DNA from: Candidatus Poseidoniia archaeon
GTDB taxonomy: Archaea; Thermoplasmatota; Poseidoniia; MGIII; CG-Epi1
DNA: 8,850 nucleotides
Assembly (NCBI GenBank): GCA_029941645.1
Contig: JAPYSZ010000005.1
Location: 22,895 to 31,744, forward strand
Direction: 5' to 3'
The first letter of the stretch is position 1; the number at the start of each line of letters is the position of its first letter. Of this stretch, positions 1-6,016 are shown in pieces. The position numbers and the translations under genes are program-made. Below the pieces are notes generated by a model, which made no database searches, had not been told where the DNA came from, and saw only the letters and a program-made list of their open reading frames with translations.

Positions 1-153
1 GTTTATGTTGGTGTAGATGATAGTATAGATGATTCAGAACCTGAAGACAAAATACCTGAACCTGATGGAGAAGAAAGTGGTTTACCTTCTATTTCATTAG
101 TCTTAGCATTAGCAGTTACTTTGTTGGTAGCAGTTAGTAGACGTCAAAGATAG
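1..153 (+). CDS. C-terminal end of a surface protein with a hydrophobic tail anchor (partial, 5' end outside window)
   Basis: Frame 1 is open from the first base to a TAG at 151-153 and gives 50 residues. The visible part has an acidic, proline-containing stretch (DDSEPEDKIPEPDGEE), then a hydrophobic segment of about 19 residues starting LPSISLVLAL, then a basic end (SRRQR). An acidic linker, short transmembrane segment and arginine cluster is the layout of archaeal C-terminal sorting or anchor signals such as the PGF-CTERM type. The exact family cannot be assigned because the canonical PGF tripeptide is absent. The protein is most likely exported and held in the membrane by this tail. The function of the missing body is unknown. 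Its last 10 bases overlap the 3' end of the convergent PKD-protein gene, and a T-rich tract follows the stop. Confidence 0.7.
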   Translation, partial: VYVGVDDSIDDSEPEDKIPEPDGEESGLPSISLVLALAVTLLVAVSRRQR

Positions 154-626
154 ACTTTTTCTTTACGTATTTGCTGAGTCCAGTATCCAAGAATAGCACT
201 CATTATTAGCTCAGATCCGGCTATAGCAAAGAATAATGCTTCATTGTTTACAATATCTAATTGTTCTTCTTCCTCAAAATCAACAAATAAAGTTAATTCT
301 CTTATTTCATAGGATTTATCTTCATAAAATACAGTAAAATTAATGTCATATCGTCCTTCAGCATAGACAATATATGACACACTAGTCATATTTGAATATC
401 TTGTTCCATTACCACTAATATCTCTTCCGAAATCCCACAGTACGGATTTCGCATCAAGAATTCCAGTTGAATTGAAAGTTACGTTTTCTCCTGAATTGAC
501 AAATGCATTTCCAGGAGCTCCATATGTTATTGTTTCGGCATTTGCACTGATTTCAACTTCGCTTGAGGCCGAGGGTAATAATAAAAGGAAAAATATTAAG
601 CTTAGACTAAACCTGAACTTTACCAT
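144..626 (-). CDS. Small exported PKD-domain protein with C-terminal membrane segment
   Basis: The 160-residue product starts with a clear signal peptide: basic n-region (MVKFRF), hydrophobic core SLSLIFFLLLLP, and a likely cleavage site after the SASS region near residue 22. Residues about 25-116 look like a single PKD or other immunoglobulin-like beta domain, with WDFG at 64-67, a Thr/Asn-rich loop, then VSYIVYAEGRYDINFTV, matching the PKD pattern WDFGDG...Y..G.Y.V.LTV. An acidic run (EEEE near 118-121) leads to a second hydrophobic stretch at 129-150 with a glutamate at 139, ending in IRKEKVYL. This suggests an extracellular domain held by a C-terminal membrane helix. Such domains usually mediate adhesion or protein contacts; the partner is unknown. 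It overlaps the end of csl4 by 20 bp, so it is translated as the last gene of the MCM operon. The start is set by the signal peptide. Confidence 0.75.
   Translation of the reverse strand: MVKFRFSLSLIFFLLLLPSASSEVEISANAETITYGAPGNAFVNSGENVTFNSTGILDAKSVLWDFGRDISGNGTRYSNMTSVSYIVYAEGRYDINFTVFYEDKSYEIRELTLFVDFEEEEQLDIVNNEALFFAIAGSELIMSAILGYWTQQIRKEKVYL
154..165 (+). terminator. T-rich tract after the partial surface-protein gene
   Basis: Directly after the stop at 151-153 the plus strand reads ACTTTTTCTTTA, without a convincing hairpin. Archaeal RNA polymerase can terminate on a T-rich non-template strand alone, so this is a plausible terminator for the plus-strand gene. It lies inside the 3' coding end of the opposite gene, so it must act within coding sequence. 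A very similar T-rich tract follows cysS near 8344-8354. Confidence 0.4.
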
Positions 627-1155
627 AAATTTTGGATATTTTCCGTGGGACTCTTTTTCTTAATTCTTCTGACCATAATTCCCCATCTACTACTTTTAGT
701 ACATCATGAGTTACATTACATCTGGCAAAAACAACGCCATCCTTGTCTGAATTTGTTGCTAACTCAATTGCTGGTTTTGCCTTAATAACGGTAGCTTGAA
801 TTAAATCATTAGATTGGTATACATCTTTAACATTTGATACATAATCCTTGGACATTTTTGCAACATGTAAAGTACCTACGGTATAGTTTCCAATCGACCT
901 TTTTTCACCTTTAAGTTTCAAAATTTCTACAGAGGCCATACTATCTCGGGTCATTTGTATTCGTCCGAAAACAGTGTCTCCTTCCTTAATTTCTACAGGT
1001 ACAGAAACAGAAGGCAAAATGCTAATTTTCATGTTTTCATTATCTTCACTTACTTCACCACAAACTCCTGCAAACAATTCACCATTTTCCTCATAAACAC
1101 CTTTTCCAGGCATATATTCCATTGCACTTGCTAGTTTGTCTCCCGGTTGTTTCAT
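607..1155 (-). CDS. csl4: Exosome complex RNA-binding subunit Csl4
   Basis: The 182-residue product fits archaeal Csl4, a cap subunit of the RNA exosome that binds RNA and helps recruit DnaG to the Rrp41/Rrp42 core. The N-terminal domain opens with PGD and PGKGVYEENGELFAGVCGEV (residues 4-6 and 16-35), the typical Csl4 start. Residues about 57-135 form the S1 RNA-binding domain (GDTVFGRI, VGTLHVAKMSKDYV, QSNDLIQATVI). The C-terminal part retains the family end (GVVFARC, then RKISKIYGKV), which normally holds a four-cysteine zinc ribbon. Here only Cys146 remains and the second CxxC is replaced by residues around WSEE, so zinc binding is probably lost. It begins 4 bp after the METTL5-like gene, and its end overlaps the PKD gene. 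Length and start agree with the family. Confidence 0.87.
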   Translation of the reverse strand: MKQPGDKLASAMEYMPGKGVYEENGELFAGVCGEVSEDNENMKISILPSVSVPVEIKEGDTVFGRIQMTRDSMASVEILKLKGEKRSIGNYTVGTLHVAKMSKDYVSNVKDVYQSNDLIQATVIKAKPAIELATNSDKDGVVFARCNVTHDVLKVVDGELWSEELRKRVPRKISKIYGKVQV

Positions 1156-1159
1156 ATGT

Positions 1160-1756
1160 CTATCGCAAAGAAGCTATATGATAAAGGATTGCTTTCTGAT
1201 TATTAATATCCTTGGTGTGGAAAGGCATTGTTTTTTTTAAAGGGAAATTGAATTCATATGCCGATACAACCTTTCCGGAGTTAAGTTCTACAAATTTTTC
1301 AACAAATTTCTTTGTTTCAGCCATATGAATCGACCAGATATTGTCTGATATTTCTAACGCTTTTTTCAAAAAGATTCTATCTGCACCGGGTCTTTGAGAT
1401 CCAAATGGAGGATTCATTATTACGGTGTCATATTTTTCTTCTATATTCTCAATAGCCTTATTGCTCCATGTTATACTTAAATCATGTTTTTTTGAGTAAT
1501 TTCGTGCTTGTTTCAGAGCTTCCTCATCGATTTCATAGCCAGTAACATCAGCTCCTAAGATTGCAGCTCCAATGGCTAATCGTCCAGTTCCGCATCCTAA
1601 ATCTACTACTCTCCCAGATAAATGACCTAATGAATTTGCATGTTTAATTATCTCTAACGCGATATCTACCGGGGTTGAATATTGTTCTAGTTCAGGTTTT
1701 GGATTTTTGAATTCGGGGGAATTTTGCAATAATTTGTAATTCAACCTTTTCTCCAT
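1160..1756 (-). CDS. METTL5-family SAM-dependent RNA N6-adenine methyltransferase
   Basis: The 198-residue product has a Rossmann methyltransferase fold. Motif I is VVDLGCGTG (50-58), the acidic motif II is YEID (74-77), and the catalytic NPPFG sits at 115-119, typical of amino-methyltransferases acting on adenine N6. The N-terminal LEQYSTP (23-29) and the PFH element near 178-180 are characteristic of METTL5 and its archaeal homologues. Human METTL5 makes m6A1832 in 18S rRNA; by family, this enzyme probably modifies the equivalent adenine in helix 44 of 16S rRNA. The human partner TRMT112 has no candidate in this window. The start ATG lies inside the end of the MCM gene (16-bp overlap), which suggests translational coupling, and the start fits the family, whose proteins begin shortly before the LEQY element. 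An unrelated small DNA methylase is unlikely because of the LEQYST element. Confidence 0.87.
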   Translation of the reverse strand: MEKRLNYKLLQNSPEFKNPKPELEQYSTPVDIALEIIKHANSLGHLSGRVVDLGCGTGRLAIGAAILGADVTGYEIDEEALKQARNYSKKHDLSITWSNKAIENIEEKYDTVIMNPPFGSQRPGADRIFLKKALEISDNIWSIHMAETKKFVEKFVELNSGKVVSAYEFNFPLKKTMPFHTKDINNQKAILYHIASLR

Positions 1757-3990
1757 TTGTCATATCCGTCCTTCAAAACACGTCCCTCTTCACGGTATTT
1801 TGTTAATAGTTTGTTGACAGATTCTCTATTATGTCCACCTTCACTCTCCATTCTATCATATACTTCTTGCTCATCCATTCCATTTTGATTTTTTGCATCA
1901 TTTATAATAGAAATTAAAAGAGCGCCCGGATCAGAATCTTTTCTTCTTTGTTCAGCGTCAACACCAAAGAATGCAAAGTCAACATCTCCCCCAAGAGTAA
2001 CATTAAGGAATAGATTCATCAAATCAATAGCACTATCTGCGTGTTTAACATCAACAGTTTTAGATAAATACATTTTAGCTTCAGCTTCTGCTAATCTTAT
2101 TATGGATTCCAATTGTCTTGGAGTAATAGGCATAGTCTTGTCTTGATCGTCTACGCTATGGTACCTTCTGCGAAGACCTGTATAATATTCTTTAATTTTG
2201 TATTGAGCTTCTGAGGTCATAATAGGTCTAAATTTCTTTGCATAAGCAATGTATATTTTCAATAATCTTGAATTAATGGGTCCTTCTAAAGATCTAAAAG
2301 CTAATTGATCGCTACTTACTTTTTCACCGGGAATTAATTCTTCCCCAGCTCTATGACTTTCTAGAATTCTATCTGCTAATAAACTATCTCTTTCAGGATT
2401 TGGCGTATCGGTTATTATAAAGAATATATCAAACCTACTTAGCAGAGAGACGGGCATGTTAACTTGTGGAGGCAGAGGTAGCGTCATATCGAATCTACTT
2501 CTACGTGGGTTTGCTGCAGCAAGTACTGAACATTTTGATTTCAGTTGAGCATTTATGCCTGCTTTGGCAATGCTAATAGTCTGTTGTTCCATAGCTTCAT
2601 GCATAGAAGAGCGATCTTCTTCCGACATTTTATCTATTTCATCAATACAAGCAATTCCTCCTGAAGCTAATACAAGAGTTCCAGCTTCCAAACTCCATCT
2701 TCCTTCTCCAAATTCATCTCTTACTGCAGCAGCAGTCAGACCTGCTGCCGAAGTCGATTTTCCGGTTGCCATAACTCCACGAGGGGCAATTCTTGCTGCT
2801 GAACGAAGTAATTGTGATTTAGCTAAACCTGGATCCCCCATCATGAGCATATGAATATCTCCTCTAATACGAGTTCCATCTGGTAATTCTTTGTGAACTC
2901 CACCGAACTGCTGCAGGGCAATAGCTCTTTTTTCCCATTCCATTCCAAAGATAGTTGGAGATATTGAATCTCTAATCCTTTCAGCGATATCTTCCTGGAG
3001 TGCTAATTCTTTAATTTCCATTAATTCAGCAGCAGTAGGTTCTATATCTTCATCTTCTCCAATTTTTTCATCAATACTATGTGAATAAAGATAAATATCA
3101 AATTCACTTTTTTGTCTTCTTCCTTGGAATTGTGACTTTGGTTTTATTATTCCTACGATAGCCACTCTGTCACCCGGTTGGATTTTATGTGCTAAAGAAC
3201 TTTCAAAATAGGCTGTCAATCTTTCAGGTTGCGCGCCTGGCGGTAAATCTTCAGGATATTCTTGTATCTCTACTTTCTGAGAATCAATAAATTGGGATTG
3301 ATCATCTCTCAATTTAAAATCAGCACATTTACATCCTTCAGAGGTACACCTTATTGGTGTTTCTAAGGTGAAGAAATCTTGGATGTATGAATTTTTGTGC
3401 CTTTCCCACTCACATTCAAAAAGACCGATTTCCATTCTTGGTCTTACTGGTGTAGCTTTACGAACAAGTCCTTTTAATTTAACAGTTCGATACAAATGTT
3501 CTTTTCTCAGTCCACTAATTTCTACTTCGTATAATTCATCTGGAATTCCTACTGGAACTACATCGATATCGACATTTGTTCGGTGTTCATCCTTAACACG
3601 TTTTTTTGTGTCTTCATCAATGAATTCTTGTACAATTTTTTTTGCAGCATCTAGTGCTTCATCTAGGTTCCATCTAAGATTACTGGACAATCTTGCATTA
3701 AAATCAGCAACAGCTTCCCAAGTGACACTTATCGACCTATTACCATCAGGATATTCTCTAGATACTTTTTGAATTTCATCACTATATGTTGGTATGTTAT
3801 TAGAGTCTATTCTTTCACCTTTACATTTAGAACATAGGGTCCCGTCAGCAACAACTCCTTCACCATTACAGGCACTACATTTGGGGGCTGAAGCTTCATT
3901 ACCGAACTTGTCAGCAGGGCGATTTCGGGAGTCTTGAAAGAAGGAACGCCATAGTTCCATAAGCTCGTCTAAGGGTATGTCATTTGGCAA
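1741..3990 (-). CDS. mcm: MCM replicative DNA helicase
   Basis: This is the ATP-driven helicase that unwinds DNA at archaeal replication forks as a homohexamer. Residues about 70-310 hold the N-terminal DNA-binding region, including a zinc-site segment (C193, H198, C215, C220/C222) and the OB fold. The AAA+ core has Walker A GDPGLAKS (385-392), Walker B CIDEID (448-453), sensor 1 AAANP (491-495) and the SRFD arginine finger (518-521). A winged-helix domain occupies about 686-749. No intein is present. Two unusual points are seen: an extra CxxCxGxG...CxxCxG pair at residues 38-58, and a canonical zinc site lacking its second cysteine. The start is uncertain: TTG at 3990 keeps the DIPLDELMELW helix, while the first in-frame ATG is at 3960. 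No other start codon exists before the upstream in-frame stop at 4015-4017. At 749 residues it is somewhat longer than most archaeal MCMs. Confidence 0.95.
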   Translation of the reverse strand: MPNDIPLDELMELWRSFFQDSRNRPADKFGNEASAPKCSACNGEGVVADGTLCSKCKGERIDSNNIPTYSDEIQKVSREYPDGNRSISVTWEAVADFNARLSSNLRWNLDEALDAAKKIVQEFIDEDTKKRVKDEHRTNVDIDVVPVGIPDELYEVEISGLRKEHLYRTVKLKGLVRKATPVRPRMEIGLFECEWERHKNSYIQDFFTLETPIRCTSEGCKCADFKLRDDQSQFIDSQKVEIQEYPEDLPPGAQPERLTAYFESSLAHKIQPGDRVAIVGIIKPKSQFQGRRQKSEFDIYLYSHSIDEKIGEDEDIEPTAAELMEIKELALQEDIAERIRDSISPTIFGMEWEKRAIALQQFGGVHKELPDGTRIRGDIHMLMMGDPGLAKSQLLRSAARIAPRGVMATGKSTSAAGLTAAAVRDEFGEGRWSLEAGTLVLASGGIACIDEIDKMSEEDRSSMHEAMEQQTISIAKAGINAQLKSKCSVLAAANPRRSRFDMTLPLPPQVNMPVSLLSRFDIFFIITDTPNPERDSLLADRILESHRAGEELIPGEKVSSDQLAFRSLEGPINSRLLKIYIAYAKKFRPIMTSEAQYKIKEYYTGLRRRYHSVDDQDKTMPITPRQLESIIRLAEAEAKMYLSKTVDVKHADSAIDLMNLFLNVTLGGDVDFAFFGVDAEQRRKDSDPGALLISIINDAKNQNGMDEQEVYDRMESEGGHNRESVNKLLTKYREEGRVLKDGYDKWRKG

Positions 3991-4014
3991 GGACCAATGC
4001 CATCCGAGTCCTCG

Positions 4015-4022
4015 TTAAATAT
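4015..4022 (-). promoter_or_regulatory. TATA-like box for the mcm operon
   Basis: On the minus strand this reads ATATTTAA, an archaeal TATA-like element in the 103-bp gap between the TPR gene stop and the mcm start. Its centre is about 28 bp upstream of the TTG at 3990 and about 58 bp upstream of the ATG at 3960. With the usual 25-27 bp from TATA centre to transcript start, transcription would begin near 3992. That gives either a practically leaderless TTG start or a leader of about 30 bases before the ATG. No strong Shine-Dalgarno sequence precedes either codon. The rest of the gap (3991-4093) holds no gene that can be supported. Confidence 0.45.
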
Positions 4023-4093
4023 GTAGAGGGTCCTTTTCAGGATAAAGGTCTCAGCTGCTTTCTTAGTAAACTAAACTATATTTTTGATGTATT

Positions 4094-5002
4094 CTATCCG
4101 CCAAAAAGTCTTTTGAAGAAACTAGGTCTATTTGCTTTAATTTCAGCCTCAAGACTTATTCTTGAATCGACAGCACCCATAAAGTTTGGATTAATCTCTA
4201 AAGCTTTATCAAAAGCAGATAAAGCATCTTCTCTATTTCCCATTGCTTTCCAAAGGACAGTTCCTTTGTTAACCCAAGTATCAACTACATATGGATTCAA
4301 ATCTAAAGCATTTTCAAATGATTCAAGGGCTTCTTCGGGTTTATCCAAAGCATACAAAATATTCCCTTTGTTTCGGTGAAGAGTATCATCATTACCGTGT
4401 GATTTGAGAGCATGATTACAAATCTTGAGAGCAGTTTTGTTGTCACCTTTCTTTCTAAGAACCATGACCAAGTCATTATGAGCTTCTTTCATATCACTCT
4501 TAAATCTAATAGCGTTTTTCAGACATTTTTCAGCATCATCGTATTTCTGGACCAACATTTTAGCATAACCTTTGTTGTACCAAGCTTCAGCATCCTTTTC
4601 ATTAAGTCTAAGAATTGCATTCCAACATTTATCGGCTTTACCAAATTTCTTTAACTTTGTGAGTAGAATACCCAAAGATTTCCACCCATCTATATCTTTT
4701 GGCTTAGCTTGAGTGGCCATGTGGTATGAACGAATAGATTCTTCATAATCACCTAATAGTTCACAAACCTCAGCCCTACCTTTGAGTGCTTCAGGATTAT
4801 TAGGGCTTTTTTTCAAAACAGTTTCAAAAGTGCTCCTTGCATTATCTGGATCTCCTAATTCATATTGTACTCTTCCAAAGGCTATCCTTGCAAGTATGTC
4901 ACCAGAGTTGTCCCTTAAGATTCCCTCTAATAAGTTATAGCTCCCATCTAGGTCACCATTGTATAGTAAATCATCTAATGTCTTCTGCCACTTTGCTGCC
5001 AT
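4094..5002 (-). CDS. TPR-repeat protein, third gene of the GTPase operon
   Basis: The 302-residue product is almost entirely tetratricopeptide repeats with no signal peptide or membrane segment, so it should be cytosolic. Seven consecutive repeats of 34-35 residues run from about residue 34 to 272, each with the usual small and aromatic positions (for example AWYNKGYAKML..KYDDAEKCLKNAI at 140-165 and ALESFENALDLNP at 225-237), preceded by a helical cap at 1-33. The tail (277-302) is a short helix ending in FFKRLFGG, a basic and aromatic end that could dock to a membrane or partner. TPR proteins are scaffolds rather than enzymes. The gene starts only 2 bp after the V4R gene stop, so it belongs to the Rab-like GTPase operon; a role as effector or scaffold is inference from that context. 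The ATG at 5002 is the natural start. A 103-bp gap with a promoter separates it from mcm. Confidence 0.87.
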   Translation of the reverse strand: MAAKWQKTLDDLLYNGDLDGSYNLLEGILRDNSGDILARIAFGRVQYELGDPDNARSTFETVLKKSPNNPEALKGRAEVCELLGDYEESIRSYHMATQAKPKDIDGWKSLGILLTKLKKFGKADKCWNAILRLNEKDAEAWYNKGYAKMLVQKYDDAEKCLKNAIRFKSDMKEAHNDLVMVLRKKGDNKTALKICNHALKSHGNDDTLHRNKGNILYALDKPEEALESFENALDLNPYVVDTWVNKGTVLWKAMGNREDALSAFDKALEINPNFMGAVDSRISLEAEIKANRPSFFKRLFGG

Positions 5003-5004
5003 AT

Positions 5005-5454
5005 CTATTTTTTATCAAATTTGAAGAGGCGCGTCTCTTCTCCTACCATTTCTTCGACCACGCTATAAGGTTGTTGTAGGAGCCCTTCTAGTACTCCAGA
5101 TAAACATCCTGCTGTAAAATCACAATAATTTTCGGTACCGATTATACCTATTTCAAGCAAGTTTTCTAATTTTATAACAATGTGTTCTTTATTTGAATCT
5201 AAAACAAATAAATGGCCTAAACCAGCTTCTGCCCATGCTTGGTTTAGCACCATATCCAAATCATCAGTCCCCATTCCTACATAGTTAACAGATAGACTAC
5301 TACCAACAGTATGTCCGCAATTGAATAGAATTCTTCTAGCTTTTTCAGCACCTATATCTTGTAATTCAGTCCATAGAGTTCCTAAAAAAGTGCTAGGTAG
5401 TACTAATATATCTGATGTTTGAACGCCAACATCAGTATCGTAGAAGTCATCCAT
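5005..5454 (-). CDS. V4R-domain (Bet3-like fold) protein
   Basis: The 149-residue product matches the V4R family, a small ligand-binding domain in the same superfamily as haem-NO-binding domains and the TRAPP subunit Bet3/TRAPPC3. The best evidence is the C-terminal half: HIVIKLENLLEIG (91-103) and NYCDFTAGCLSGVLEGLL (109-126), the typical motif, followed by a final strand (ETRLFKF, 140-146). The helix EKARRILFNCGHTVG (37-51) fits the family's N-terminal helix. Cysteines often found near the end of metal- or ligand-binding V4R proteins are absent, so a classical cysteine-ligand site is unlikely. There is no signal peptide or membrane segment. The gene sits 14 bp downstream of a Rab-like GTPase and 2 bp upstream of a TPR gene. 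Given that TRAPP activates Rab GTPases in eukaryotes, a GTPase-regulator role is a reasonable but unproven inference. Confidence 0.75.
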   Translation of the reverse strand: MDDFYDTDVGVQTSDILVLPSTFLGTLWTELQDIGAEKARRILFNCGHTVGSSLSVNYVGMGTDDLDMVLNQAWAEAGLGHLFVLDSNKEHIVIKLENLLEIGIIGTENYCDFTAGCLSGVLEGLLQQPYSVVEEMVGEETRLFKFDKK

Positions 5455-5473
5455 AGGGCACAGCCCTTCTATG
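5452..5473 (-). promoter_or_regulatory. Stem-loop pairing the GTPase stop codon with the V4R start codon
   Basis: In the minus-strand RNA, an inner stem GGGC/GCCC (or AGGGC/GCCCU) closes a UGU loop, and an outer CAUA/UAUG stem closes around it with a 3-nt bulge, about 8 base pairs in all. The outer strands contain the UAG of the GTPase gene (5469-5471) and the AUG of the V4R gene (5452-5454). No good Shine-Dalgarno sequence precedes the V4R AUG. A ribosome finishing the GTPase would open this structure, so it may couple translation of the two genes. The pairing is seen in the sequence; the function is inferred. Confidence 0.4.
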
Positions 5474-6008
5474 ACATTCCCTCAACCATGCTTTCTGCAA
5501 TATTCTGGAAAGCTTCTCCTACATTACGTCCATCTTTTGCAGATGTCATCATGAAAGGAGCGTTGAGTTTTTTAGAAACTTCAGACATTTCTTTTTCACC
5601 AAAAAGCGCTTTATCCATTAAATCACACTTGTTGGCTAGTAAAACAACAGGTATTTCGCCTGTGACTTGCATTAATGTTTTAATCCAATCTATAGTCGAT
5701 AAAAGTGTCTCTCTGCGAGTTATATCGCAAACTATTATAGCACCTTCTGAACCACGATAATAAGCTTGTTTAACATTGCCAAGTGTTTTCTGTCCGGCAA
5801 CATCCCAAATCATTAGGGTAACATCAATGTCTGGTTTGGCACCTCCAGATCTAAGTTGAACTTCCTTCTTTACAATCTTAGCTCCAATTGTCGTCAAATA
5901 CTTATCATCAAACGCATTAATAACGAACCTACGGATTAAACTGGTTTTTCCTACGGCAGGATCACCTAGTACAACAATCTTTTTTGATACTTTTTTAGCA
6001 GCCATCAT
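5469..6008 (-). CDS. Rab-like small GTPase
   Basis: The 179-residue product is a complete Ras-superfamily G domain. G1 is GDPAVGKT (15-22), the switch I threonine is in LTTIG (38-42), G3 is WDVAGQ (68-73) with the catalytic glutamine at 73, G4 is NKCD (126-129) and G5 is TSAK (155-158). AYYRGSEGAIIVCDIT (82-97) closely resembles the YYRGA segment that marks Rab proteins. The protein ends EGMS with no cysteine, so it lacks a prenylation signal and any membrane binding must be indirect. The position equivalent to Ras Gly12 is Pro17. The GTPase should act as a GTP/GDP switch. It is first in an operon with V4R and TPR genes, with its own TATA box and a GAGGT ribosome site 8 nt upstream of ATG 6008. 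A second ATG directly follows the first. Confidence 0.9.
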   Translation of the reverse strand: MMAAKKVSKKIVVLGDPAVGKTSLIRRFVINAFDDKYLTTIGAKIVKKEVQLRSGGAKPDIDVTLMIWDVAGQKTLGNVKQAYYRGSEGAIIVCDITRRETLLSTIDWIKTLMQVTGEIPVVLLANKCDLMDKALFGEKEMSEVSKKLNAPFMMTSAKDGRNVGEAFQNIAESMVEGMS

Positions 6009-6016
6009 GTTTCTCG

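Noticed and set aside
2555..2854. Open frame on the plus strand opposite the MCM AAA+ core
   Set aside because: It lies fully antisense to strongly conserved Walker and sensor motifs, its translation shows no domain pattern, and no promoter or ribosome site precedes it.
2400..2860. Possible intein in the MCM ATPase domain, a common insertion site in archaea
   Set aside because: Walker A, Walker B, sensor 1 and arginine finger are continuous at normal spacing, with no inserted splicing domain.
3368..3772. 134-residue plus-strand open frame opposite the MCM N-terminal domain
   Set aside because: Serine-rich, low-complexity translation typical of an antisense shadow of an AT-rich gene; no start signals.
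3980..4003. Seven-codon leader-like ORF (MALVLAK) just upstream of and overlapping the mcm start
   Set aside because: Its ATG is probably upstream of the predicted transcript start, and seven codons are easily found by chance.
4063..4074. Dyad TTAGT-AA-ACTAA in the gap upstream of mcm
   Set aside because: The arms are only 5 bp with a 2-base spacer, and such AT-rich dyads are frequent; no second copy was seen.
3984..4379. Plus-strand open frame crossing the mcm-TPR gap
   Set aside because: Starts at a TTG inside the mcm start region and runs antisense into conserved TPR repeats; no recognisable domain.
5023..5040. Inverted repeat GAAGAG...CTCTTC near the end of the V4R gene, about 20 bases upstream of the TPR start
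   Set aside because: It codes for the conserved C-terminal strand, no U-rich tract follows in the minus direction, and it would not make sense as a terminator inside the operon.
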